Source of the DNA: Pyrinomonas methylaliphatogenes
GTDB lineage: Bacteria; Acidobacteriota; Blastocatellia; Pyrinomonadales; Pyrinomonadaceae
Length of the DNA stretch: 64,000 bases
NCBI RefSeq assembly: GCF_000820845.2
Contig: NZ_CBXV010000006.1
Coordinates: 186,001 to 250,000 of the forward strand
Direction: 5' to 3'
Shown here: piece after piece, positions 27,706 through 36,958 of the stretch
Layout: each line of letters starts with the position of its first letter
Position numbering within the stretch: the first letter of the stretch is position 1
Made by a program: the position numbers and the translations under genes
The notes under the pieces: model-generated
Database searches by the model: none
Seen by the model: only the letters and a program-made list of their open reading frames with translations
Told to the model about the DNA's origin: nothing

Positions 27706-29010
27706 ATGAGCATAGCGCTACGAGTCGAGGGCGTCTCCAAGCAATATCGCATTTACGACCGACCGAGCGATCGGCTGAAAGAGACGCTGACGCGCGGTCT
27801 ATTGAAGCGCCATCGTGAATTTTGGGCGCTGCGCGACGTCTCCTTCGAGGTCGAGCGCGGGACGACCGTCGGGATCATCGGGCCGAACGGCTGCGGCAAA
27901 TCGACTCTTCTTCAGATCATCGCCGGCACGCTCGAGCCGACTCATGGGCGCGTTTGGCGGGATGGGCGCGTCTCCGCGCTGCTGGAACTCGGCGCCGGTT
28001 TCAACCCGGAGTTCACCGGAATCGAGAACATCTTCATGAGCGCGGCGCTGATGGGCTTTTCGCGCGCCGAGACGGAGCGCCTGCTTCCAGCCATCGAACG
28101 CTTCGCCGAGATAGGCGATTTCATCCATCAACCGGTCAAGACCTATTCGAGCGGCATGTACGTGCGCCTGGCCTTCGCCGTCGCCGTCAGCGTCGATCCG
28201 CAGATCCTGCTCGTCGATGAAGCGCTGGCCGTCGGCGACGCCATCTTTCAACACCGCTGCATGCGCCGCATCCGCGAGATGCAAGAACGCGGCACGACGA
28301 TCCTCTTCGTCTCTCATGATCCAGCCGCCGTCCGTCACCTTTGCTCACGCGCTATCCTGCTGAACGACGGTAAGATTATGGCCGACGGTGACCCACGAGA
28401 GACGCTCAGCGTATACAGGCGGCTCATTTTAGATCGCGAGGAACATTACGACAGCGATCAAACCGATCGCGACTCGATCGCAGCAGCCAGCTTCTCTTCC
28501 CCCTCGCTTCGATACGTGCGTCGGCACGGCGACGGAAGCGCCCAGATAATAAACTTGGAGGTGCTTAACTCAGCTCACGTTCCAGTCACTGTCGTAGAAA
28601 CTGGCGAGGAGATCTTGATCCGAGCGCACGTCCACTTCAATCGCGATATAGTCAAACCCGTATTCGGGTTTATCATCATCAATCGCCACGGCGTTCACGT
28701 TTATGGCACGAATACTGAACAGCAAGGGACCGATCTGCACCTAGTGCGCCAAGGTAGCATCGTAGAAGTCACGTTCTCCTTTAACTGCTGGCTCGGAACG
28801 GATATCTACTCGATCTCATTCGCTGTACACAGTAGCGCCCTTTCCGCCAAACCTACGGCATATGACTGGGTTGATGGGGCAGCATTTATCCGCATCACAA
28901 GCCCGATTCTGATCGAAGGATTGGTGAACCTAAACGCTACTGCGACGGCACGCGTGATCAGCAGTACGAATCATTTGCAGGCGGAGCAGCGATGTCTGAA
29001 AACAATTTAA
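27706..29010 (+). CDS. wzt: Polysaccharide export ABC ATPase with C-terminal substrate-recognition domain
   Basis: Powers export with Wzm. The 434 residues contain the nucleotide-binding domain (about 1-240): Walker A GPNGCGKST, signature TYSSGMYVRLAFA, Walker B ILLVDEALAVGD and the switch His in LFVSHDPA. A second domain (about residues 260-425; RYVRRHGDGSAQIINLEVLN, VKPVFGFIIINRHGVHVYGTN) is the Wzt-C jelly roll, which in E. coli O8/O9a recognises the methylated non-reducing end cap of O antigen. Its presence predicts that the exported chain carries a terminal modification before export. The gene overlaps the next one by 19 bases. Confidence 0.93.
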   Translation: MSIALRVEGVSKQYRIYDRPSDRLKETLTRGLLKRHREFWALRDVSFEVERGTTVGIIGPNGCGKSTLLQIIAGTLEPTHGRVWRDGRVSALLELGAGFNPEFTGIENIFMSAALMGFSRAETERLLPAIERFAEIGDFIHQPVKTYSSGMYVRLAFAVAVSVDPQILLVDEALAVGDAIFQHRCMRRIREMQERGTTILFVSHDPAAVRHLCSRAILLNDGKIMADGDPRETLSVYRRLILDREEHYDSDQTDRDSIAAASFSSPSLRYVRRHGDGSAQIINLEVLNSAHVPVTVVETGEEILIRAHVHFNRDIVKPVFGFIIINRHGVHVYGTNTEQQGTDLHLVRQGSIVEVTFSFNCWLGTDIYSISFAVHSSALSAKPTAYDWVDGAAFIRITSPILIEGLVNLNATATARVISSTNHLQAEQRCLKTI

Positions 29011-29600
29011 GTGATCGAGAAATGAGCTCGCACACGCGTGTGGGTGAACGCGACGCGCTTGATCCAGAAAGCGAATTCAATGAGCTTCTGCTTTGTCTAG
29101 AAACGGCTCGGCGTGCTCATGATCAGCTTCCGCCGCTCACCACTTATCGGCATGGTTGGTTGGCACGTTTCGAGATCTGGTTAAAGAGGAAATCCAAGAA
29201 ACTCACGCACTGGTATATCTGGGAACAGATCAATTTCAATTCGGCGCTTTGCGAGGCTCTGGCGCGGATCTCGAGGCTCCTCTACGATCAGGAGCAGCGT
29301 CTGGCCCACTTGCAAAGAATTTTTCCCTTAAAGCAACGCATCAACACCCATGAGGCCGCAGATGTTCCGCGAGACACAGCGCCCAATAAAAGATGGGAAG
29401 AATTAGAACGGGCGATTGGCGAGCGAGATTCGCGCTTTGAAATGTTCCGAGAGGAAAGCAGAGTCCACCTCAAACAGATTTCGCTCGAAATACTAGAGCT
29501 ACACTCTTCCATCAGCGCCCTTCGCGAACAGATCTTCAAACTAGCGCAGGAACTGGAAGAGTTAAAGGCGAATTCGCTCGAGAATTTGAAGAGGCAATGA
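28992..29600 (+). CDS. Coiled-coil protein of the polysaccharide locus
   Basis: Not assigned to a known family. The 202 residues start inside the end of wzt (19-base overlap) and end in an ATGA overlap with the next methyltransferase, so it is translated as part of the same operon. A basic, aromatic patch (TTYRHGWLARFEIWLKRKSKKLTHWYIWEQ, about residues 52-81; similar patches precede coiled coils in other glycan methyltransferases) could touch the membrane. Two coiled-coil stretches follow, the last from about residue 130 to the end (HLKQISLEILELHSSISALR). It could be the rod partner of a chain-terminating enzyme. No catalytic motif is visible. Confidence 0.7.
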   Translation: MSENNLSDREMSSHTRVGERDALDPESEFNELLLCLETARRAHDQLPPLTTYRHGWLARFEIWLKRKSKKLTHWYIWEQINFNSALCEALARISRLLYDQEQRLAHLQRIFPLKQRINTHEAADVPRDTAPNKRWEELERAIGERDSRFEMFREESRVHLKQISLEILELHSSISALREQIFKLAQELEELKANSLENLKRQ

Positions 29601-30907
29601 ATTCCCTCGAAATGTATAAATCGCTCGGGATAGAGGACGTCCCTAGCTTCTACTACAAGCGAGTCTTCACCGGAGGCGTCCTCGATGCTCGTTACTTTGA
29701 CGCTGTCGACCGTTTCAGCATGCGCTTTGCCCGCACCATGTGGGTTTATAACAACGTGCGCCGCGGCGCGTCGGTGCTCGATTTAGGTTGCGGCGAGGGT
29801 CAATTGGCCCTTCTTCGCCGCAAAGGCGTATATATAGCCGGAGTAGACCTCTCTCCCCAATTGGTCGAAATAGCGCGCCGGAACGGGTACGATGCCGTAT
29901 GCGTTGCCTCCCTTCATGCGCTGCCTTTTGCTGATCACTCCTTCGATTATGTGGTAAGTCTCGATGTGCTTGGTCACATCGCGCCAGAAGAGAAACCAGA
30001 GGTACTCAAAGAGATCAAGCGCGTCCTGCGCCCTCGAGGGGTGACCATGCACGGCATAGAGTGCCTTAATCCGACCTTGCATGTAAGACGGGACTCCCCA
30101 AACTACAAAGACTTCGTCAATATAGATGGCCATATAGGCCTCGAAGAGGAAGAGATCACGGCGGCTAGATTCAAATGTCTGTTCGCCAACGTTCAATGGG
30201 AACCACGATACACTCTATGCTTGAGTTGCGAAGAGATAATCAAACAGGCCGAGCGATATGGGATGCGATTTGACGAAGATTTACTTGTGCATCTGCGCAG
30301 CCTCTCTTATAAAGAGAGGCGCGCTTTTGATCTGGCGATGGGATATGTTTTCAATAAAGTTTCAGAGCTAAATCTGAAGCTCCCCTCGAACGGCTTATAC
30401 ATGCTGCTTAAGGCATCTGATGCGCCTTTAGGCCCATTTTATGACGAGCACAAAGACGAATCCCTTCTAACGGCAGAGCGTGCGTCAGGGCGCTCCTTTT
30501 GTCTCGACCGCAGTGGCGCAGCGCAGTTCGATGCGGGCTGGTATGCAGCTAACTACTTGCCGCCCGTCGCCCGCTGGATGAGCGACCGGGCGACGGTTCA
30601 TTTCAGTGCGGAGCGTATATCTAAGATACGCATGGATTTGACTACTCACCTGCCGGATCTCGACGCGCGACCGATGGGATTACAATTTAGATTGAATGGC
30701 GAACTGATCTGTGCTTTTTCTCTCTGTCGCTATGGGTGGCTTGAGCTAGAGATGGATGTTCCCGAGCGCATCAGCGAAAATGGCCGAAACGGCAAACACT
30801 CCCTTGAGATAAGGGCAAATCAGACCTGGAAACCGAGCGATTACGCTGAGGTGAACGATGACAGAGATCTTTCGATCGCCGTCTGTAACATCGAAGTCTT
30901 CACTTAA
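29597..30907 (+). CDS. SAM-dependent methyltransferase with C-terminal beta domain
   Basis: Likely modifies a sugar of the exported polysaccharide. The 436 residues hold a class I methyltransferase domain (about 50-190): SAM motif I VLDLGCGEGQLALL, acidic motif II VDLSPQLVEIAR, and DYVVSLDVLGHI. The last 130 residues (after DRSGAAQFDAGWYAAN) form a beta-rich module ending DDRDLSIAVCNIEVF that is clearly related to the C-terminus of the methyltransferase at 34411-35613 and more loosely to that of the membrane protein at 31040-33205. The ATGA overlap with the coiled-coil gene shows tight coupling. Confidence 0.82.
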   Translation: MNSLEMYKSLGIEDVPSFYYKRVFTGGVLDARYFDAVDRFSMRFARTMWVYNNVRRGASVLDLGCGEGQLALLRRKGVYIAGVDLSPQLVEIARRNGYDAVCVASLHALPFADHSFDYVVSLDVLGHIAPEEKPEVLKEIKRVLRPRGVTMHGIECLNPTLHVRRDSPNYKDFVNIDGHIGLEEEEITAARFKCLFANVQWEPRYTLCLSCEEIIKQAERYGMRFDEDLLVHLRSLSYKERRAFDLAMGYVFNKVSELNLKLPSNGLYMLLKASDAPLGPFYDEHKDESLLTAERASGRSFCLDRSGAAQFDAGWYAANYLPPVARWMSDRATVHFSAERISKIRMDLTTHLPDLDARPMGLQFRLNGELICAFSLCRYGWLELEMDVPERISENGRNGKHSLEIRANQTWKPSDYAEVNDDRDLSIAVCNIEVFT

Positions 30908-31039
30908 AGCTCCCGGCGAGATTGCGGGATCGATTCTTCAGCTCATTCATAACCGGCTTAGCGCAAGAGGATGAGGTCTTCGATGGAACTCGCTCCGTAC
31001 TGATCGGTAAATTTTAACCTTTATCTAGGGTCCACGATA

Positions 31040-33205
31040 ATGAATCGAAGGCTCTGCCTTACCCCAATACTTCCTTACACTCTCGCAGCGGTCTTGAGCA
31101 TCTTAGCCCTCATCTTGGTCCTACGCTTATGGCGCGCTGATCTTCACGTCCCCTTAGCCTATTTCGGCGACGCCATCTACTACTCGGCGCTCATCAAAAC
31201 CATGACGGAAACGGGATGGATATTACACAACGATCGTCTCGGGATGCCGCTCGGATCAGACTTCCACGATTTTCCATCCGCAGATATATTCAACATTTTC
31301 TTGCTCAAGCTTCTGTCTTACCTCATTCACGACCCAATCATCCTCTTCAATCTCTTCTACTTGGCCACATATCCTTTAGCCGCCATCTCTTCGCTTTTCG
31401 TCCTAAAACGTTTCGGAATATCCAATGCAACTGCGATATGCCTATCGATTCTTTACGCTTTCATTCCATTCCATTTTTTGAGTGGATGCGGCCATATGTT
31501 TCTCTCCTCTTACTATATGGTCCCCTTAGCTGTGATGATCGCTTTGTGGATCGCGATGGGAGAGGGCGCGCGCGTTGGACTACGCAACCGAAAAGCCATC
31601 TTCAGCATCGTCTTCTGCCTCATTCTTGGAACGAGCGGCATCTTCTATTATCCATTCTTCGCTTGCTTCTTCTTCCTCATCGCCGGAATATCGGCGACCA
31701 TCTCGAGCAAAAACCTTCGCCCGTTGCTCACCGCTGCCGCTCTCATTCTGCTCGTCCTGACATCGTTGACCATTAGCCTGTTGCCTCAAATCGCCTACTT
31801 GAAGCGCAATGGCGATGTGCGAGCGGCTCGCCGAACAGCCGTGGAAGCAGAAATCTATGGACTGAAGCCCGTGCAGATGATCCTGCCTGTAACCGGGCAC
31901 CGGATATCGAAGCTGGCGGAACTAAAACGTAAATATAATGCTGCTCCTCTTTCACAAGAGAACGATTTTGCATCCATCGGCACCGCTAGCACGATTGGCT
32001 TCCTATTTCTTATCGGCTGGGGGCTCTTCTTCCGCCCGAATTCGACTGAGCGAAAGTTCCAAGTGCTCGATAAGCTCGGCTTATTCAATCTCGCAGCGGT
32101 ACTTTTAGCAACCGTTGGTGGATTCGGCTCATTGTTCGCACTGCTCATCTCGCCGCAGATAAGGGTTTATCACCGAATATGCGTCTTCATCGCCTTCTTC
32201 TCACTCTTTGCGTTAGCGCTCTTCATCGAAATGCATGCCAAGCCGCGGTTCTTCTCGAAAAAGAAGAATTCGATCTTCCACGCATTTCTAATCACCATCA
32301 CTATCCTCGGCTTACTCGACCAAACGACCGATGGGTTCATACCGACCTACGAACAAGATCAGCGAGAAGAAAGAAGCTATCGAGCCTTCATCAATGAAAT
32401 AGAACGCCGAATGCCGTTTCACGCGATGATTTTTCAATTACCATATATGCCTTTCCCCGGCTCGCCGCCAATCAACCAAATGCAAGATTCAGATCACTTC
32501 AAAGCTTATCTCTTATCTAGGACGTTGCGTTGGAGCTACGGAGCGATCAAAGATCGTCCGGCTGATCTCTGGCAACGGCAAGTGGTAACACTGCCAGTTG
32601 AGCGTTTCATCGAAGAGCTATGCGTTGCCGGATTCTCTGGGATTCTCATCAACCGAACTGGCTATGCCGACCATGGAGCGGCTATTGAAGCTCAACTAAG
32701 CTCCTTTCTCGGTCCTCCGCTGGCGAGCGATGACGATAAGCTTTCTTTCTTCAGCTTGCTCGACTACAAGACGAAGCTAAAGGGTCAGATCCCAGATGTT
32801 CTGTGGCAAAAGAGGGAAGACTCAATACTGCATCCGATCAAACTCATCTGGGAAGATGGATTCTCAAATTTAGAGGGAACGCCGGAGAATAACTGGCGAT
32901 GGTGTTCTTCACAGGGCCGACTTCAGATTCGCAACGATCAACCTCGAGCGAGAGAGATCGTCATCGAAATGGAACTAAGCACCGGATACGGGGAAGCTTC
33001 CGATATATGGATCAATGGTCTATCGTTGAACGACCACCTGCGTATAAATGCGGACGAGACTCGATACGTGCGCCGAATCGTCGTCCCTCCGGGCACGCAT
33101 TACTTGGAATTCTCCTGCAATGCGCCGTTAGTAAGAGCGCCGCGCGATGCGCGCGATTTGGTTTTTAAGGCAGGCAACTTTAAACTGACTGAAATCGTTC
33201 AATGA
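31040..33205 (+). CDS. Polytopic GT-C-like membrane protein with extracytoplasmic beta domain
   Basis: Probable lipid-linked sugar transferase or polysaccharide-modifying membrane enzyme; family not certain. The 721 residues hold roughly 11 hydrophobic helices in the first 430 (for example LAAVLSILALILVLRLW, IFSIVFCLILGTSGIFYYPFF, LLTAAALILLVLTSLTISLL). The first periplasmic loop contains FGDAIYYSAL and GSDFHDFPSADI, acidic residues placed as in GT-C enzymes. The remaining 290 residues are soluble and end in a beta module (ASDIWINGLSLNDHLRINAD, THYLEFSCNAPL) related in style to the two methyltransferase tails nearby. The next gene starts in an ATGA overlap, and that GT2 is the type of enzyme that makes polyprenyl-phosphate sugars for GT-C partners. 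Confidence 0.7.
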   Translation: MNRRLCLTPILPYTLAAVLSILALILVLRLWRADLHVPLAYFGDAIYYSALIKTMTETGWILHNDRLGMPLGSDFHDFPSADIFNIFLLKLLSYLIHDPIILFNLFYLATYPLAAISSLFVLKRFGISNATAICLSILYAFIPFHFLSGCGHMFLSSYYMVPLAVMIALWIAMGEGARVGLRNRKAIFSIVFCLILGTSGIFYYPFFACFFFLIAGISATISSKNLRPLLTAAALILLVLTSLTISLLPQIAYLKRNGDVRAARRTAVEAEIYGLKPVQMILPVTGHRISKLAELKRKYNAAPLSQENDFASIGTASTIGFLFLIGWGLFFRPNSTERKFQVLDKLGLFNLAAVLLATVGGFGSLFALLISPQIRVYHRICVFIAFFSLFALALFIEMHAKPRFFSKKKNSIFHAFLITITILGLLDQTTDGFIPTYEQDQREERSYRAFINEIERRMPFHAMIFQLPYMPFPGSPPINQMQDSDHFKAYLLSRTLRWSYGAIKDRPADLWQRQVVTLPVERFIEELCVAGFSGILINRTGYADHGAAIEAQLSSFLGPPLASDDDKLSFFSLLDYKTKLKGQIPDVLWQKREDSILHPIKLIWEDGFSNLEGTPENNWRWCSSQGRLQIRNDQPRAREIVIEMELSTGYGEASDIWINGLSLNDHLRINADETRYVRRIVVPPGTHYLEFSCNAPLVRAPRDARDLVFKAGNFKLTEIVQ

Positions 33206-34215
33206 CTCGAGCAGGCTTTGGAAACATCTCCGAGGATTCGAAGATGTGCGAAGTTGCGGCGCAACGCTCCAGACCGATTCTGGCGATCGTCGTCCCTTGT
33301 TATAACGAAGCCCCCTTGATCGTCGATACCGCCCGAAAGTTGGTGGAAATACTAGAAGAACTCTCCTCACATGGGGAGATAGATAACCAAAGCTTCATCT
33401 ACTTTGTAGATGACGGCAGCCAAGATGAAACTTGGCTGAAGATATGCCATCTGCATCAAATGAATCCGCAGAAGATCAAAGGATTAAAGCTGGCCCGCAA
33501 TTTCGGCAGTCAAAGCGCAATTTTGGCCGGAATCCTAAGCGTTCGCGAGCGGGCTCATTGTGCCATCACGATCGACGCGGATCTGCAACAGGATGAACGC
33601 GCCATCCCGCTTTTTTTAAAATCTTACAAGCGCGGCGCAGAGATCGTCTTCGGCGTGCGGTGCGATCGCAGCGCCGATTCTTTTTGGAAAAAGTCGACGG
33701 CTTTGATCTTTTATAAATGCATGAAGGCGATGGGCGTAAGGATTATAGAGAATCACGCTGACTACAGATTGATCTCACGCAAAGTAATCGATTCGCTGGC
33801 CGAGTTCCGCGAGTACAACCTATTCTTGCGCGGCATATTCGCCGACCTTGGATTTAAAACTGAAACAGTTTACTTCAAAGCTGGAAGACGCCAAATTGGC
33901 GAGACGAAGTTCTCTTTCAAGAAGATGGCATCGCTCGCCTTGAACGGCATCACATCTTTTAGCGTCATGCCACTAAGGTTGATCTCTATCCTAGGAGCAG
34001 GGATTTTCATATTTAGTTGTGTGATGTCAATCTGGATCCTTTTTAAGGCCCTTTTTGGTAAGGTCGTACCCGGTTGGGCCTCAACGCTGATTCCCATATA
34101 CATCCTTGGCGGTTTGCAGATAATGTTGCTGGGGATTTTGGGAGAATATATCGGGCGCATCTATAAAGAAGTCAAGGCGCGTCCCCGCTTCATCAAAGAT
34201 ATAGAACTATTTTGA
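33202..34215 (+). CDS. Glycosyltransferase family 2, polyprenyl-phosphate sugar synthase type (GtrB/DPM1-like)
   Basis: Expected to transfer a sugar from a nucleotide donor to undecaprenyl phosphate on the cytoplasmic face. The 337 residues carry the GT-A core (LAIVVPCYNEAPLIVDTARK, FVDDGSQDETW, KLARNFGSQSAILAGI, TIDADLQQDE with the metal-binding acidic motif) and two C-terminal transmembrane helices (LISILGAGIFIFSCVMSIWI, IPIYILGGLQIMLLGILGEYIGRIY). It overlaps the stop of the GT-C-like gene, which supports a donor-maker/transferase pair. A later Met at 33244 is an alternative start. It is the last gene of the rightward wzt operon. Confidence 0.9.
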   Translation: MTRAGFGNISEDSKMCEVAAQRSRPILAIVVPCYNEAPLIVDTARKLVEILEELSSHGEIDNQSFIYFVDDGSQDETWLKICHLHQMNPQKIKGLKLARNFGSQSAILAGILSVRERAHCAITIDADLQQDERAIPLFLKSYKRGAEIVFGVRCDRSADSFWKKSTALIFYKCMKAMGVRIIENHADYRLISRKVIDSLAEFREYNLFLRGIFADLGFKTETVYFKAGRRQIGETKFSFKKMASLALNGITSFSVMPLRLISILGAGIFIFSCVMSIWILFKALFGKVVPGWASTLIPIYILGGLQIMLLGILGEYIGRIYKEVKARPRFIKDIELF

Positions 34216-34410
34216 ACCGCAGAAACAAAGTGCACCCGCCCAACTGAAACCAAGACCTCCAAGAGCTATTCGAGTTAGCCACCAAAACCCCTTAGACGAA
34301 CGATAATCTCCCAGAGGCCATCTAAAGAATGGCAAAAAGCCGAGGGAACTTTGGCCGAAAAGAAGCTTTAAGCGATAGCTTCTAATCGCAACTTTGAACG
34401 GCGACCTTGA

Positions 34411-35613
34411 CTACTCCAATTGCACGCTGTGTATAGCGATGCCCAACTCCCGCTCATCGTCCGTCCCCAATTCTCGTTTAGGTATCCAGCCCCTTGAAAT
34501 CAGCAACTTAAAGCATGCCTCTCCCAATGTTTCATCACCTTCCAACTCGAAGGTGATCTTGCTCCATCCCGCCCAAGAGATCTCCTTCTCCCCGACGACG
34601 CGATCGTTAAGCAAAAGTTTGATGACGACCGGCAGGGTCTGAACATCAGGGTGATTGCAAAGGGCGTGTATCGAAAGCCTCTTGAATGGTCCCTTAGGCT
34701 TGAGGAATATTTCTGCTTCCCTACCGGTCCACCGGTAGCAGAAGTCGTGCCTTTCTCTTTCATACCAACCGCGCCCAAGATGTCCCATCTCATTGACCCC
34801 CATGACTATTCCTGGATAGAGGACGTTTTTGTATTCATCCATGAGCACATACAACTCTGATGGGAAACCTGTGCATCTCTCCCCTTTTGGTTGAGCGAGA
34901 GCGAAGATCGTGTCTCGCCATGCGGGGGGACAGAGCCAGCGGGTCAAGGCCGAATCGCTATATACATCGCAGAGGTCCAGCCTCTCAATTTCAAATCCAT
35001 TAACGCGCAACAGGTTTCTCAACTCATCGGCTGTATATTCGCGATTATGCCGCCCGTAAATGCCATTGCCGTGGTAACGGTCATACACATTGCGCCCAAA
35101 CAATAAAGCTAGCAGATTCTCCCGGCGCATGACGTTCGGCGTAGTCAACAATAAGTATCCTTCGGGTTTTAAGGTGCGATGTATTTCAGAGAGCATATGG
35201 CTCGGGTTGATCAGCAAATGCTCCAGCAACTCGCAACAGAGGACTAGATCATAAGTGTCGTCATCGAACGGTAAGACGTCTCTTTCGAGGTTCAACGAGA
35301 GATTCTTGAACACGAACTTCTCCCCATACTTACGGCTCTCTACGAGATGTTGCTCCACCTGCGCCCTTTCCACCTCGTAGAAACTAACGGTGTCAACCTG
35401 CAACCCATAATAACGCTTCAATAAAATGGTCAAATAGTAGGGTATCGCGCCGAGTTCGAGGACTTGTGCAGCATCGGTAAGCGGCGGTAAATAATCCAAT
35501 GTCTTGAGGAGTCTTCTGATGTGAGTTTCAACGTACCACTCCCCCTCTTGGGGATTGCCGACATATTTCTCGAAGAAGTCGAAGCTCTTCAGATAGCTCT
35601 TCATCTCTTCCAT
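34411..35613 (-). CDS. SAM-dependent methyltransferase with C-terminal beta domain
   Basis: Class I methyltransferase, probably acting on a glycan. About 400 residues from ATG 35613; a TTG at 35628 directly abuts AGGAG and is less likely. The SAM site is somewhat weak (VLELGAIPYYLTILLKR), followed by DDDTYDLVLCCELLEHLLINP, LKPEGYLLLTTPNVMR and a C-terminal beta module (RLSIHALCNHPDVQTLPVVI, DDERELGIAIHSVQLE) homologous in pattern to that of the methyltransferase at 29597-30907. It is encoded alone on the opposite strand, facing the wzt operon. The 195 bases after the GT2 gene and the 275 upstream bases hold no further gene. Confidence 0.82.
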   Translation of the reverse strand: MEEMKSYLKSFDFFEKYVGNPQEGEWYVETHIRRLLKTLDYLPPLTDAAQVLELGAIPYYLTILLKRYYGLQVDTVSFYEVERAQVEQHLVESRKYGEKFVFKNLSLNLERDVLPFDDDTYDLVLCCELLEHLLINPSHMLSEIHRTLKPEGYLLLTTPNVMRRENLLALLFGRNVYDRYHGNGIYGRHNREYTADELRNLLRVNGFEIERLDLCDVYSDSALTRWLCPPAWRDTIFALAQPKGERCTGFPSELYVLMDEYKNVLYPGIVMGVNEMGHLGRGWYERERHDFCYRWTGREAEIFLKPKGPFKRLSIHALCNHPDVQTLPVVIKLLLNDRVVGEKEISWAGWSKITFELEGDETLGEACFKLLISRGWIPKRELGTDDERELGIAIHSVQLE

Positions 35614-35888
35614 ATCCCGGTTTAACAACTCCTAACTCACCTCCGCATCCTTGGAATAGGTAATTTAAACCGGTCTTGGACGGGATAAACGACTGCCGAA
35701 TTATTAGAGCTAATCTCGGCCCGAGAAGAGTATATTGACAACATTCTTCTCCATAAGTATACTTGGCGCAAGTGGGCAAGCCCCGCCCGCTATTAAAGCC
35801 GCGACAAACGCGCACAATTCCTCACCTGAAAAGTAGCATCTCATAGCTAACTCGATCAATCTTTGTAAGTATGGAGCTGGTCTTAGAG

Positions 35889-36857
35889 ATGAAAAGGTGG
35901 CACTTGATTATCTTGTTCACGCTCTCCATCCTAGCCACGGCACAGGCCCAAAATCCGCCGACGCTTCAAATAGTGAGTGAGGATTCTAACTTGCCCGCCG
36001 AGCTTCGTTATGGGAGCTTGAAGGTCAGGCCCGTCCGTTTGCGGCCCGGAACTAACATTCCCGTAACGATCGACGATCCTGATTTCTTCGTTTTCCAACA
36101 TTACGTCGACTTTCTCGGGCGGGTGCCTGACGCGCCGGGATTAGCGCATTGGACGAGAGAGATAACGATGTGCTCAGACCCAGCTAATCGGCGCCCTGGG
36201 GAGACTGTGGAAAGCTGTGTCGATAGGAAGAGAGAGAATACAAGTGCCGCTTTCTTCCTCTCAGCTGAATTTCAGAACACTGGCTACTTCGTCTATCGCC
36301 TTTACAAAGGCACTTTAGGCAGGATGCCAAGATATGACGAATTTATCCCAGAGATGCGCCAAGTGGCGCGAGGCATCGTCGTCGACAATAGACTCTCGCC
36401 CGATGTGATCAATTCCAACCGCATGAACTATGCGATGCAATTCGTTAACAGGGCTGATTTCAAGGCCATTTACGATGGTCTATCGAACGAGCAGTTCGTC
36501 GATCGGCTTTTCTCTACTACGGGGATCACGCCGACTTCCGATGAGCGAACGGCGTTGATCGATGGGCTCAATTCCGGGGCGGAGACCCGCGGCAGCGTCG
36601 TTTTCAAAGTTATCGACGGATCCCAGTTTCTACCGAACGGACAGATGGCATTCCAAACGAGATATGGCAAAGCATTTTACGATAAAGAGTTCAACGCCGC
36701 CTTTGTTTTGATGGAATATTTCGGCTATCTGCGACGCGATCCGGACCAAGCCGGATATGACCACTGGTTAGGCAAGCTGAACAGATATGGCAATTTCGTT
36801 GATGCTCAGATGGTGCGCGCCTTTATCGTCTCACCTGAATATCGGTTAAGATTCTAA
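35889..36857 (+). CDS. Secreted DUF4214-domain protein
   Basis: From ATG 35889 the protein has 322 residues (ATG 35871 would add six). A signal peptide is clear (WHLIILFTLSILATAQAQ). After a short beta region, residues about 65-322 form a double DUF4214 module: HYVDFLGRVPDAPGLAHWTR at the start and YFGYLRRDPDQAGYDHWLGK near the end, with a pair of cysteines in between (EITMCSDPANRR and ESCVDRKRENTS) likely to form a disulfide. The module is nearly superposable on the C-terminus of the subtilase at 42375-45572. DUF4214 occurs in surface and S-layer-associated proteins; its role here, perhaps attachment to the polysaccharide, is a guess. Confidence 0.8.
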   Translation: MKRWHLIILFTLSILATAQAQNPPTLQIVSEDSNLPAELRYGSLKVRPVRLRPGTNIPVTIDDPDFFVFQHYVDFLGRVPDAPGLAHWTREITMCSDPANRRPGETVESCVDRKRENTSAAFFLSAEFQNTGYFVYRLYKGTLGRMPRYDEFIPEMRQVARGIVVDNRLSPDVINSNRMNYAMQFVNRADFKAIYDGLSNEQFVDRLFSTTGITPTSDERTALIDGLNSGAETRGSVVFKVIDGSQFLPNGQMAFQTRYGKAFYDKEFNAAFVLMEYFGYLRRDPDQAGYDHWLGKLNRYGNFVDAQMVRAFIVSPEYRLRF

Positions 36858-36958
36858 TGCCCGCTCTATCCAAAAGCTTTGCGTTGCCGAATCAGGTCAG
36901 ATCATCATCCCCTCTCGTGATCGGCTTGCCCCGCCGACTCTCGGGTTGACTTTATGGT

